Shown here piece by piece: positions 30,743 through 40,076 of a stretch of 64,000 nt of DNA. Below the pieces are notes generated by a model. That model had not been told where the DNA came from, searched no databases, and saw nothing but the letters and a program-made list of their open reading frames with translations. Source of the stretch: Diplonema japonicum (Eukaryota > Euglenozoa > Diplonemea > Diplonemida > Diplonemidae); assembly GCA_964019335.1 (NCBI GenBank), contig OZ025694.1, forward strand, positions 310,001 to 374,000. Reading direction: 5' to 3'. The translations under genes were made by a program, and so were the position numbers. Numbering within the stretch: the stretch's first letter is position 1; the number at the start of each line of letters is the position of its first letter.

Positions 30743-33439
30743 ATGCCCACCATCGAAGTAATTGTTAGCATGGCAAGTCTTGGGCTGATGCCGCTGCCCT
30801 ACTTAACAAGTCCCGCAGAGTTAAATACAAATGTCTGCTTCAACGCACAAGGGTGGTGCAGGTGCCCCGCTGGTACTGCGATGACGGGGATTTACAAAAC
30901 TGATTGCGAGAGCATCGTGTGTATAGACCGGTACCGGTGTGCACAGCCTCAGCAGACGTCTGGGCTTGCCAACTGCCAACAGGTCAACATTGATGCAACC
31001 TTCAATGCTGCGGGTTGGGGCTTATGCCCCACGAACACCTACATGACAGGGTTGTACAGGGCAGCCTGCGACTCGATTAACTGTATTGACCAAATCGAGT
31101 GTTGCGAATGGGTCTCCACGTCTGGGCCCATCGTCGCCTCAGCACCCGCCGACAACTCATGGCTGCTGTGCTTGGACGATCTCAACATTTGGTGTAACGC
31201 GACTACCAACACCTTTCTTGTCGGCCTTGAGCGCGCTGACTGCACCGGAGTCCGCTGCATCGAGGGCATAAGAGAAGTGCAGCCTATGATGACTACCCCA
31301 GCACCCAGCACTGATGCCCCTCCTACACCTTTTCCTGATACTGACGCGCCACCAACAGCGTTGCCCACTGCTGCTCCTGCAACGCCGTTTCCCGACACAG
31401 ACGCACCGCCCACTGCACAACCGACTGCGGCACCGGCCACGCCTTTTCCTGACACGGATGCACCGGCTACTGCCCAGCCGACTGTCGCCCCTGCGACGCC
31501 GTTTCCTGATACGGACGCGCCTGCGACAGCTCAGCCGACTGATGCACCTGTAACTCCGTTTCCTGACACGGATGCACCTCCTACTGCCCAGCCGACTGTT
31601 GCCCCTGCGACTCCTTTTCCTGATACGGACGCACCTCCTACTGCTCAGCCGACCGATGCACCTGTTACGCCGTTTCCCGACACGGATGCCCCACCCACTG
31701 CCCAGCCGACTGTTGCCCCTGCAACGCCTTTTCCGGATACGGGTGCGCCACCCACTGTGGCACCGGCCACGCCTTTTCCTGACACGGATGCACCGGCTAC
31801 TGCCCAGCCGACTGTCGCCCCTGCAACACCGTTTCCTGATACGGACGCGCCGCCGACAGCTCAGCCGACCGATGCACCCGTTACGCCATTTCCTGACACG
31901 GACGCCCCGCCCACTGCCCAGCCGACTGTCGCTCCTGCGACACCTTTTCCTGACACGGATGCGCCCCCTACTGCCCAGCCGACTGTTGCCCCTGCGACAC
32001 CTTTTCCTGATACGAACGCACCCCCTACCTATGCACCCCTAACCCCGTTCCCTGACACCAGTGTCCCTACCACCCCCAGTCCAGACACCGCATCCCCTCC
32101 GACAACCGAGCCACAGTCAAGTGCTCCTGTCACAACCGCTCCTGAGACGCCTGCGCCGGAGCTCGAGAAAGCTGAGGACATAGAAGTTGCTGGCACTGTG
32201 ACTGCAGGGGTTGCTGCGTTGGGTGCAGCTAGCTCAGCAGGGTCTGCGACACGACTGGTGCTCGTGCAAGCGAACTGCCCGAAGAATGGCGGGCAGAGGA
32301 AGTTCCCCTTCCCGCTGCACCCGACACAGATGGTGGTCATGGGGAGCGAGGCGGCAGGCGCCGTGCTGGGCAACGTCCTCGTCGTGGCCGCCTTCACGTG
32401 CTTCTGGACAGGCGGGATGTACATGGCGACCAAGGTGTTCCCAAAGCTGTTCGACGGCTTGGACACCCTGGGGTGGCTGAGGCTCCCTACTGCCCCGCTT
32501 TTTGTAATACAATGGCTGTACCAAGGAACCACCCTGGGAGGGATGATCCTGGTAGCGTACCCAGCCTCCGTGGGGGCGTGGCTACTGGGCGCGGCAATAC
32601 TGATAGCATGCGCAGCAGTCCCTATCCTGGTGTTCAGGACCATGGTTAGGGACGTACCGTTGAAAGGGAGATATGTGGAGGACCCCGAGGACAAGGGGGT
32701 GACATATGCTTTCTTATTCGGGAGGGGCGAGTGGGTGAGTTGCAGCCAAGACCTTCATTGGGTCAACAGGTACGCATCAGTGACACGGACATGGCGACAA
32801 GAGGCGGCCTGGTTCACAGTACTCGAGTTTGCTTCCTCCTTCACGTTGGCAGCAATAGGGACACTGAACACGGAAACATACTCAGGATGCGGGCATGTTA
32901 AGGTTTGTATGGCGATTGTTTTCCTTGTGATGTGTGGGGTGGAAGCTGCCCTGTGGCCGCATGCCAAGCACAGAGACTGTATGTTTGACTTCATATCTTT
33001 GGGGGTCCAGTCTGCAGGGTTGCTAATGATGGCGGCGGGCTTTTACAGTGAAAAAAGCTTTGGAGATCACTCTACGTTCAGCACGGCACAGAATTTGTTT
33101 TTCGCCGCTGTTATTCTCATGTTGGTCAAGGCGGGGTTGGATGCCTTTTCGGAGCTCTTCGTGGTCCTTACTGGCCGCAGGAAGCGGCTGCAGGAACTTC
33201 AATGGGAGCTTCAAAAGAAATCCGTTGCAACCCCTTTGATGTCACATGATACGGCCGCCCCTAGTAACCTTTCCTTTTCTCCTGCAGTGGGCCATCTTCA
33301 GATGAACACCAGTACCTCGCAAACGACTCCATTTTTGCTTTCGAGCTCATCCGCCAGCCGGGTGCCGAAGGCCGCCAAGCATTACCAGTTGGCTGAGAAG
33401 GAAATGCATTCACGAAAAGCGGATATTTTTAAGTTATAA
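30743..33439 (+). CDS. Cys/Trp-module stalked seven-helix membrane protein
   Basis: An 898-residue protein. The N-terminus is weakly hydrophobic, so the signal peptide is uncertain. Residues about 30-180 hold three related modules. The first two fit F-N-x2-G-W-x2-CP-x-(G/N)-T-x-M-T-G-(I/L)-Y-(K/R)-x2-C-(E/D)-S-I-x-CID. The third is variant but keeps F-L-V-G-L-E-R and CIEG. A stalk of about 13 units of 19 residues (PFPDTDAPPTAQPTVAPAT) follows (about 190-435). A linker then leads to about seven hydrophobic helices (roughly 530-555, 578-607, 609-632, 689-708, 718-738, 750-769, 780-808) and a 90-residue hydrophilic tail. No known receptor family was recognised for the helices. The head matches the partial gene at 62526. 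A surface-sensor or adhesion role is inference. Confidence 0.82.
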   Translation: MPTIEVIVSMASLGLMPLPYLTSPAELNTNVCFNAQGWCRCPAGTAMTGIYKTDCESIVCIDRYRCAQPQQTSGLANCQQVNIDATFNAAGWGLCPTNTYMTGLYRAACDSINCIDQIECCEWVSTSGPIVASAPADNSWLLCLDDLNIWCNATTNTFLVGLERADCTGVRCIEGIREVQPMMTTPAPSTDAPPTPFPDTDAPPTALPTAAPATPFPDTDAPPTAQPTAAPATPFPDTDAPATAQPTVAPATPFPDTDAPATAQPTDAPVTPFPDTDAPPTAQPTVAPATPFPDTDAPPTAQPTDAPVTPFPDTDAPPTAQPTVAPATPFPDTGAPPTVAPATPFPDTDAPATAQPTVAPATPFPDTDAPPTAQPTDAPVTPFPDTDAPPTAQPTVAPATPFPDTDAPPTAQPTVAPATPFPDTNAPPTYAPLTPFPDTSVPTTPSPDTASPPTTEPQSSAPVTTAPETPAPELEKAEDIEVAGTVTAGVAALGAASSAGSATRLVLVQANCPKNGGQRKFPFPLHPTQMVVMGSEAAGAVLGNVLVVAAFTCFWTGGMYMATKVFPKLFDGLDTLGWLRLPTAPLFVIQWLYQGTTLGGMILVAYPASVGAWLLGAAILIACAAVPILVFRTMVRDVPLKGRYVEDPEDKGVTYAFLFGRGEWVSCSQDLHWVNRYASVTRTWRQEAAWFTVLEFASSFTLAAIGTLNTETYSGCGHVKVCMAIVFLVMCGVEAALWPHAKHRDCMFDFISLGVQSAGLLMMAAGFYSEKSFGDHSTFSTAQNLFFAAVILMLVKAGLDAFSELFVVLTGRRKRLQELQWELQKKSVATPLMSHDTAAPSNLSFSPAVGHLQMNTSTSQTTPFLLSSSSASRVPKAAKHYQLAEKEMHSRKADIFKL
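31320..32050 (+). repeat. 57-bp coding minisatellite (19-residue stalk repeat)
   Basis: About 13 units encode TPFPDTDAPPTAQPTVAPA with variants (ATAQPT, PTDAPV). One unit is shortened at about 31740-31765. The core PDT-(D)-AP echoes the pentapeptide stalk of WSC copy 4. Confidence 0.88.
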
Positions 33440-33537
33440 AAAAGTCCCTCCCCCCACTCTTTCCGATCTAATATGTATATAAAAGTATTCTTTTTTTTTT
33501 GTTTTTAGAGTTGAGGGTTTCCTGCCGAAGATGGTAT

Positions 33538-34614
33538 TTAACCATCAACCAACGAGCGTCTTTATAGAGACGATTTGAAAAAAAAATCTTTGCGCAAAGG
33601 GCTTTCAATGCAATACAGCCCGGCCACTTCTCGCATCCGGGGTCCTGCGCGGAAAATATGAAAAATATAAACTAAATGCTGCCCTAACTTTGCAAGAAAA
33701 TGAAAAAATAAAAAAAACGCCAGCCCAAATTTACCCTTAAAAATCACTTCAAAGAGGCCGGAAGAGGACATTATGAGTGATGGTAGCACTGATGGCTCAT
33801 CCCTATTATGCAATTTTGATACAGACAGTGATTCTGATACGAATTCGACCGATTCCGAGTCACAGCAGGGTGATTGGACGACAAAGCCGGAGCAGTTGGA
33901 AGGCATCCAGTTTCGTGAAGATCGGAATCCTTGTGGACCCTGTTTTGACATCAGAGGCTCAACGCCGTACCAAAGATTCTCCCAAATGCTCGTCCCAAAC
34001 GTTATTCGGGTCATAACTTCGAACAATGTGGCAAATGCGGCTAAAAAAGGTGTTTCCCTGGATCTCGATGCTGCTTCTCTGCATACCTTCCTAGGTGCCC
34101 TTTTGTCGATGGACTTGATATCATGCCAGATTATTCTGACTACTGGCGTACTGGCTCGAAAAAGTAGCGCAACGTGCGGTGCAAGCATTGCAAGTCGAAA
34201 AGACCCCTATTTCAGTGTTCAGCCTGCTTGGTACAACTTTGCGTGACTCCGTGCTTCAAAGACTACCACCTTGCCGGGGATACCCCCCAGAAACCCCTCT
34301 CGGGGTCAAAAAAGAAGTCCCCCAGCCCTGGGGCACGTACGAACCGCGTCAAGAAGGCCTTAAATAGCTTTTTATAGAATTTTACAGTCGATCTTTTTTG
34401 ACTTGTTTTTTGTACCCCCTCTCGAGCACTTCGGGAACGATCGAGCACTTCGGGAACGGGGTGGGCCCTGCTGTGGGCACCCTCTCTCTAGAATTGGGAC
34501 ATCTGGAGGCATTTCCGGGGGCATATAGCCCCAGCGTTGCGCTAGAATAGTTTTTTTGAAGTTTTGAAAATTTACCCCCTGGTGGGCAAAAATGGTCCGT
34601 TGGTAGATGGTTAA
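33538..34614 (+). mobile_element. Non-autonomous piggyBac element with TTAA ends
   Basis: A 1069-bp element (33542-34610) flanked by TTAA at 33538-33541 and 34611-34614. Terminal inverted repeats are CCATCAACCAACG (left) and CGTTGGTAGATGG (right; 12 of 13 match). It contains the two ends of a piggyBac-type transposase gene joined by an internal deletion. Near the right end the 18-bp word TCGAGCACTTCGGGAACG is repeated directly (34422-34439, 34441-34458). Ends this well preserved suggest it could still be moved by a transposase supplied from elsewhere. Confidence 0.88.
33773..34377 (+). pseudogene. Internally deleted piggyBac transposase
   Basis: The first frame (33773 to about 34140) starts with an acidic Ser/Asp-rich segment and then reads TPYQRFSQMLVPNVIRVITS and LDAASLHTFLGALLSMDLI, typical of the N-terminal part of piggyBac transposases. 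The C-terminal Cys-rich finger (CKHCKSKR, CSACLVQLCVTPCFKDYH) follows from about 34176 in a different frame. The middle with the catalytic Asp residues is missing, and the junction is frameshifted, so no active transposase is encoded. Confidence 0.82.
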
Positions 34615-35812
34615 AAAAAAAAAAAAGCTAATTTTGCTTGCGGTAGGGCAAGCGGTTTTTTTTTTTTTTAATTATTTTCAACGGTGGTTTGAGACTTTCA
34701 CCAAAGAGGGGGTTGCCTTCCTTTTTTTTTCTCTTCGTGACTCCTTCTTCACAGGCAGTCTTTCTGTCACCTCTCTTTCTGCCGCACGGTGCCCACACAA
34801 ATGTCTCTCTCCCTTTTAGCCCCTTTTTTTTATTTTTTTTTACCACAGTTTTTACCCCCCTAAAAAAATCGTAGCTTTGTACCCAAGGTTTCACAATGTT
34901 TCGAACTAACAAAAAAAAAACACTCGCTTATATCTTTTTTTTATCCTATCTATTCACTCTCAGAAAACGAGAAAAAAGAAAAAAAAAAGAGTTTGTGATT
35001 TTTATTTTTTTTTCTTTTCAAAAGAAAGAACAGGGGAATAAAGCGATACCCAACGACACAGGCCTCGAACGATATTATGTTTGTTTCTCTCCCTTCAAAA
35101 AGGTGAGAAAAAAGAAAAAGAGATAAATATCCCTATTCGAAAATACCCTCTATCCCTATTGAAGGAAAAGAAAGAAGTATTTACTACTGCCCCCACACTC
35201 CTTTTACCCACCCCGCCCTGCTCACCCGCGAGCCAGGTGATTTTACGCATTCTTGCTTTTCGTTCCTTTCCCCCCCCCTTTTTTTTATTCTCACCCCTCC
35301 CCCGCTGTTAATCCTAACAGGATTAAGCAGCTTCTTTTTTTTTTTTCTTTCTTTGTTCTTATTCTTTCTTTTATTATTTTCTAAAAAAAAAAAGGCAGCA
35401 AATTAACCAATGCTTTGCCTAACTTGGTCTTTTTCTTTTTCTTTTTTTTTTGTTCTTTGTTGGCTATCCTTTTCTTTCTATTGTTTTTGCGAACTCCTTC
35501 TTTTATTATTTCTGTAATTGTTAGTGACGGTACAACCCGTTTCACTCTGTGTGACCTGTATTTCTTTTCTCACACCTTCTTCACTTATCCCCCCCACCCC
35601 CACTGTGACGGGAATAAGACGTGTAGCCAAGCAATAAAAAAAAAAAAAAAGAAACTTTAAAAAGAAAAACGCATCGGGGGAGATATTACCGATCATCAAG
35701 AACGAGATAAACGTCATATTTTCTCTCCACCCTCAGGTCTTTCTTTTTTTAAAACATTTTTTTCCCCCCACTCTTTCACACCCAGGTTGGAAGGAGGGGG
35801 GGGGAGAGAAGA
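34615..35812. other. Spacer before transporter gene
   Basis: AT-rich, with many homopolymer runs. No gene. A CT-rich tract ends in CACCCAG (AG at 35784-35785), 27 bases before the start of the next gene. Confidence 0.55.
35741..35785 (+). promoter_or_regulatory. Candidate trans-splice acceptor of the transporter
   Basis: A T-rich then C-rich tract ending CACACCCAG. The AG is 27 bases upstream of the ATG at 35813. Confidence 0.5.
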
Positions 35813-37281
35813 ATGCTCCAAGACACAAGGGCCCGATGCGGCACAGCACCGGGATACAAAAACATCTCAAAACTTGGCCCGGAAGAAAGGAAAGATTCCG
35901 TGGTTGGTGTTTACGAGTCCTTCTTGGATCTGAGCGCGCTGCTTGCGGGTGACGGTGATGAAGACGACCTTTTCTCTGATGAAGAACGGGTGTCACTGCA
36001 AACCCCGAGCCCAGCCATGTCTAGAACTGACAAAAGGGGCGCGAACGTACGCCACGCGTTCTTCCTGTTCCTTAAGAGCTTCATTGGAGGCGCTGTACTA
36101 GCCCTCCCGAGTGCTTTCTACAATGGTGGGGTCATGGCTACCTCCGTCACGGTTCTGGCTACGTCGGTGTGGAACTTTTACTGTATGTTTCTTCTGTACC
36201 AATCGGGCTTGAGGAATAATATTTACACGCTTGGTGGTCTTGCCTCTACAGTAGGCCGGCCGTTAACTATAGCTTGCGAGGTGTCGCTGGTAGTGACGCA
36301 GTGCAGTTTTTGCGTCACGTATTTTATTTTCTTCACGGACTGTTTTGCAACGGCGATGAAATGGCTTCTTCACTGCAACGCGCCCGACCTCACCGCTTAC
36401 ATTTATTTGGGGCAGATCATGATATTCTCGCCGGTGTGCCTTGTGAGGAAGCTCGACAAGCTAGCCGTTCCCGCCATCATCGCCGACATTCTCATTATAA
36501 CATGTGTTTTCTACCTTCTATCAAGCTACATTTGGTACATTGAAACCGACGGTACTGGTGAACATGTTCCATGGATGACCGGGAGTGCTGTTGGGTCAGC
36601 AATGGGAACATCTATATTTGCTTTTGAAGGTGTTGGGATGGTGCTGCCCGTTGCAGGGTGCATGGAGTCGCCATCATTGTTCCCAAGGGTGTTGTTGCCT
36701 GTTGGTGTGTTACTCAGTTTGTTGTACATCGCGGTGGGAGGTCTTGGGGTGCTGGCTTATGGGAACCAAACCTCTACCACTGCTCTGTTGAATCTGAGTA
36801 CATCTGAGCCCAACAGTCCTATGCCGGTAGTTGTGCAGCTTTTCTGGTGTATTTCGTTGCTAGTGACATTTCCTATTCAGATAGCGCCCGCGTTTACGAG
36901 CGTGGAACGGGTTTTTGTTTTGTCGCGGTCCTGTTCTGATGTCTTTCGGGTCTCGATTGTTGTGGTGCTTGGGGCGCTCAGTTTTCTCTTCCGCAACTCT
37001 TTCTCGCAGTTTATCGCGCTCAGCGGCGTGTTTTGCTGCCTTCCCCTGGCGTTCATATACCCGCCTATTATCCACCTTTACGTTGCAGCGGGGACGCCCA
37101 AGGAGATTGCGCTCGATGTTGGGCTGTTAATCTTGGGTGCTGTGGTATGTTGAAAGAAAGAAAAAAAAAAAAAAAGAAAAAAAAAAAAAAAAAAAAACCA
37201 AAGGTGATGTGTTACGTGACAGTAACTACCTTCACGTCTACGCCTGCCGCGAGTCCTGAGATTCCTTGTAACAGGACTTAA
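35813..37281 (+). CDS. AAAP-family amino-acid transporter (SLC36/AVT-like)
   Basis: A membrane transporter of the amino acid/auxin permease family, expected to carry amino acids with protons across the plasma or a vacuolar membrane. An acidic cytosolic N-terminus (about 75 residues) is followed by the first helix, with FLFLKSFIGGAVLALPSAF, the hallmark of the family. About ten more helices follow. SIFAFEGVGMVLPVAGCMES corresponds to the conserved helix-6 region. The uninterrupted frame stops at 37153 in the middle of the last helix (LLILGAVVC). Removing a 59-nt A-rich segment (37145-37203, GTATGT...AAAG) continues the frame in phase as AVVMCYVTVTTF and gives a 469-residue protein with a complete last helix and a short tail. 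The coordinates given include this intron. Without it the protein has 446 residues. Substrate is unknown. Confidence 0.85.
37145..37203 (+). other. Candidate spliceosomal intron (A-rich, 59 nt)
   Basis: The 5' end GTATGT matches the classical 5' splice site. The 3' end is CCAAAG. The body is nearly all A with a few G, with no pyrimidine tract. It lies between complete codons (phase 0). Excision restores a full last membrane helix of the transporter. The alternative is that the segment is part of an A-rich 3' UTR after a genuine stop at 37153. Confidence 0.5.
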
Positions 37282-37316
37282 AAAAAGAATTTCTGTTTTT
37301 TTTTTTTTTTTTTTTT

Positions 37317-37432
37317 GTTTTAACAATATTATTGTCGAGACTAAAAACTAGTTGATGGCAGCGTAATGAGCTATTTTATTAGGTAAAATTCCGCTCGTGC
37401 GCACAAACAAATGGAGCGCCAAACTAGTTTTT
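37317..37432 (+). repeat. Short dispersed repeat family 1 (copy c)
   Basis: Apparently identical to 19315-19430 over about 115 bp, although the copies are 18 kb apart. It starts 36 bases after the proposed end of the transporter coding region. Confidence 0.8.
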
Positions 37433-38370
37433 TTTTTTTTTTTTTGTATAATATGGGAGGGGGGATTGTTTATACTGCGCACACAAAATGCAAAAAAGAA
37501 TTGAAGGGTGGGCGAAAAAAAAAAAAAAAAAAGAAGAAGAAACAGTGAGTCCCCCCCGCCTTATTATACCCAGCATGGGTTGGCTTGTGTTGATTCCTTG
37601 GGTGGGCGTCTCAAGCGGTGCTCAAATGCTGAGGCAATGCTGATGTAAGCCCTTCTGCAAAGAAGTACACATCAAGCTACTTAGCACCAAACGTGCATCC
37701 TGTGAATCAGAAAAAAGAATCTCACAAACCATCTTCTCCTTTACTCTTGCCCCGTGTGGGACTTTCCCAGAGAGGCTCAGAGGGGTGCAAGTTAAGATTT
37801 GTCAAGAGGCAGGGGGGGGTATAATAAGGCGGTTTTTAAACGATTTTTTCTTTCTGATATTGAGGGGGGCGCAGGACTGCCTTCGGGTTTATAGGTCTCA
37901 GGTGACTGACTGCACCTCCCCTTTATGCGAGTCAAAGAAATGAGGAAACGTGTGCACTTTCAGCAACTTATCCCTCTATTTAAAACGATTTTTTTTTTCA
38001 CTTTTTTTTTCTTTTTTTTTTTTTTCTTCTAGTGCGCAGGCAAACAAACAAGCGCCGGAAAAAGTTTTGTTTTTTAGTGTGAAATTTCTTCTTTGAAGTA
38101 GTGAGTACCCCCATTCCCATGCACACTGAAATCAATTTATCGAACTTCTTCTTTTTTCTTCTTCTTTTTTTACAAAGCGAAAACGAAAGGGGGACTTTAA
38201 AGAAAATGTGCTGAGATAGAACGAAGCCAGTCAGGGAGAGTCGGAGTGGCTGACCAGTCGTACTTCGGCTCAGAGCTAAAATAATCAGTTTGACAGGAAG
38301 ACCTGATTTGCTACTATCAGTTTTGTTGCTTGGAAATACAGTAATCTTAATTTTTATTTCTCCGAATGCC

Positions 38371-38401
<31 letters not shown>

Positions 38402-38507
38402 GTGCAGTCCTTCAATTGGTGCGGGGACTGAGATTTTCTTCTTTTTATTTTTTATTTTCCTCCTCTCACCCCTACTACACGTTAAAAAAAAAAAAAAAAA
38501 AAAGATA
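37433..38507. other. Spacer
   Basis: No gene. It has T and A runs. Near 38095-38150 lies a sequence related to the 28.6-kb inverted repeat (AGTGAGTACCCCC ... GCACACTGAAATC). Confidence 0.5.
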
Positions 38508-38509
38508 TA

Positions 38510-39945
38510 AAGGGGGGGTCCGAATAATCCCTTTATTTGGGCAGCGGAGGGGGGGTGTTTGGGCTCCAAAAAAAAAGAATTATTTGGAATACACTTATTT
38601 GGGTTGTACTTATTTGGGCTGGGGCCTGCCACATGGAAAGCAGGGAGCGGGGCTTGGAGCACTTCGGAAATCTTAACATGCCAAATCGTGCCAAGATTTC
38701 TTTCATGCTCTTTTTTTTTCCTAAGGGAAATCTTAACAGTTTTTCTCCCAGGCTGTGGAGAACCCACAAACGTTGCGACAAACCACCTGGTTTGGCGTTA
38801 GGTGGTTGCTGGGAGGTTGCGGGGGTCTGAGAGGCTTGAGAATCTGTCGGGTCTTGAGAAGCAGCAAGGTCTTGGGAGGCTGCTGGAGTCCCGGTAGCCG
38901 CGAGACCGCATACAGCAGTTGTATGACCTTTCTCATGTGCCTGCCCTACCCACGTTGATTCGGCGCTCTGCTGCAGTCATCAACCAATGTCCCGCCTCGG
39001 CTGCTTGTGCCACAGCCCCTCCTAACCCCCTCAAAATGGCGGGAGGTCTGAATCGCCGGCGCCACACAGAAGCAGCCTCACAATACGTACTTTTCCTTTT
39101 CAATCGATTGTTATATTTGTACTAATAAATATAGCGCGCATTCGACGGCACTGATCAAGCGACTGGCACCTTCCGAAGAAGGGCCTCCCACGTCCGCCGG
39201 GTTGAGCAGAGGATGCCCCGGGGCGGCCGTTCCAGATTATGTCGCACTCATCTTCTAGAAGAAAATGGGGTTTTTGCCCTCGTAGCTCGCCGGTCCAGCA
39301 CACGAAGCAAAGCAAATACTGGATAAGTTGTCAACACATGAATGCACGTGCCCTTCCGGCAACGCAGAAGCACTCGGGCCACCCACAAAGCGCCTTCGAA
39401 CTAAGTAGTTCCGTGAAATTTTGAACCGTTCATCACGAACCATCTAGCTTCTTGCGTTAAGAAAAAAAATAGTCCCCCACAATAACCCCCAGGTGCCAAA
39501 CCCCGTGGTCCCTGTTCAAAAATGCAAAAGAATTGCTCGTAAGTGCCCAAAACCAGGCGGAAATACTTTTTCGTCAAAAAAGGGGTGTACATGGGTTAGG
39601 TAGGCTAGTACCCTGCACAGGTGTAACCGAGAAAAACCCGTTGTACGACTACCATGTGACCCCCCCACCCCCCCGGCCCCAAAAATAATTCTTTATGACT
39701 ATATGTCTTTGTTGTTCGCACGAGCAAAAAAGATTTTTAAAAAGCTGCGAAAGTTTTTTGCTCGGCACAAGTTGCATATAGTTATAAAATCATTTTTTGA
39801 AAGATAAATATTTGTAACAAAAAAAAAAAAGAAAGGGGTCGGGAATTATTTGGGAAATTTGGAGCGGAAAAATCCCCGAAAAAAAAAAAGAATTATTTGG
39901 GAAAGAACACATTATTTGGGAGGGAATTATTCGGACCCCCCCCTT
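38510..39945. mobile_element. 1.44-kb terminal-inverted-repeat DNA element flanked by TA
   Basis: The left end AAGGGGGGGTCCGAATAAT and the reverse complement of the right end agree over about 19-20 bases (one more C on the right), then diverge. TA dinucleotides at 38508-38509 and 39946-39947 fit a TA target duplication as made by Tc1/mariner-type transposases. Several copies of the word TTATTTGGG lie near both ends. The interior is moderately GC-rich and shows no recognisable transposase. A fold-back element (about 39686-39818) has inserted near the right end. A truncated relative lies at 23201-23640. Confidence 0.7.
39686..39818 (-). mobile_element. Fold-back (MITE-like) element, copy b
   Basis: Reverse-orientation copy of the element at 29.8 kb: TTTATGACTATATG ... 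CGCACGAGCAAAAAA / TTTTTTGCTCGGCACAAG ... CATATAGTTATAAAA. It is inserted within the TA-flanked element and absent from that element's relative at 23.2-23.6 kb. Confidence 0.75.
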
Positions 39946-40020
39946 TAATACGGTTCAAAGAAGTTTTTTTTTTTTTTTTCTTCGCTCAGTCGGATTTTTT
40001 ACAGTAAGTTTCCCCTTTCC

Positions 40021-40050
40021 CTTTCTTTTTTCAACATCTTTCTTCTAAAG
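40021..40050 (+). promoter_or_regulatory. Candidate trans-splice acceptor of first cyclase-like receptor
   Basis: Pyrimidine-rich stretch ending TTTCTTCTAAAG. The AG at 40049-40050 is 26 bases before the ATG, and the leader would be almost pure A. Confidence 0.5.
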
Positions 40051-40076
40051 AGAAAAAAAAAAAAAAAAAAAAAGAT

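Noticed and set aside
38354-39424. Small open frames inside the 1.44-kb inverted-repeat element as a transposase
   Set aside because: No DDE-type motifs or consistent long frame were seen. The only peptide shared with the 23.2-kb relative (SRNYLVRRRF-like, - strand) is short and may simply reflect DNA homology.
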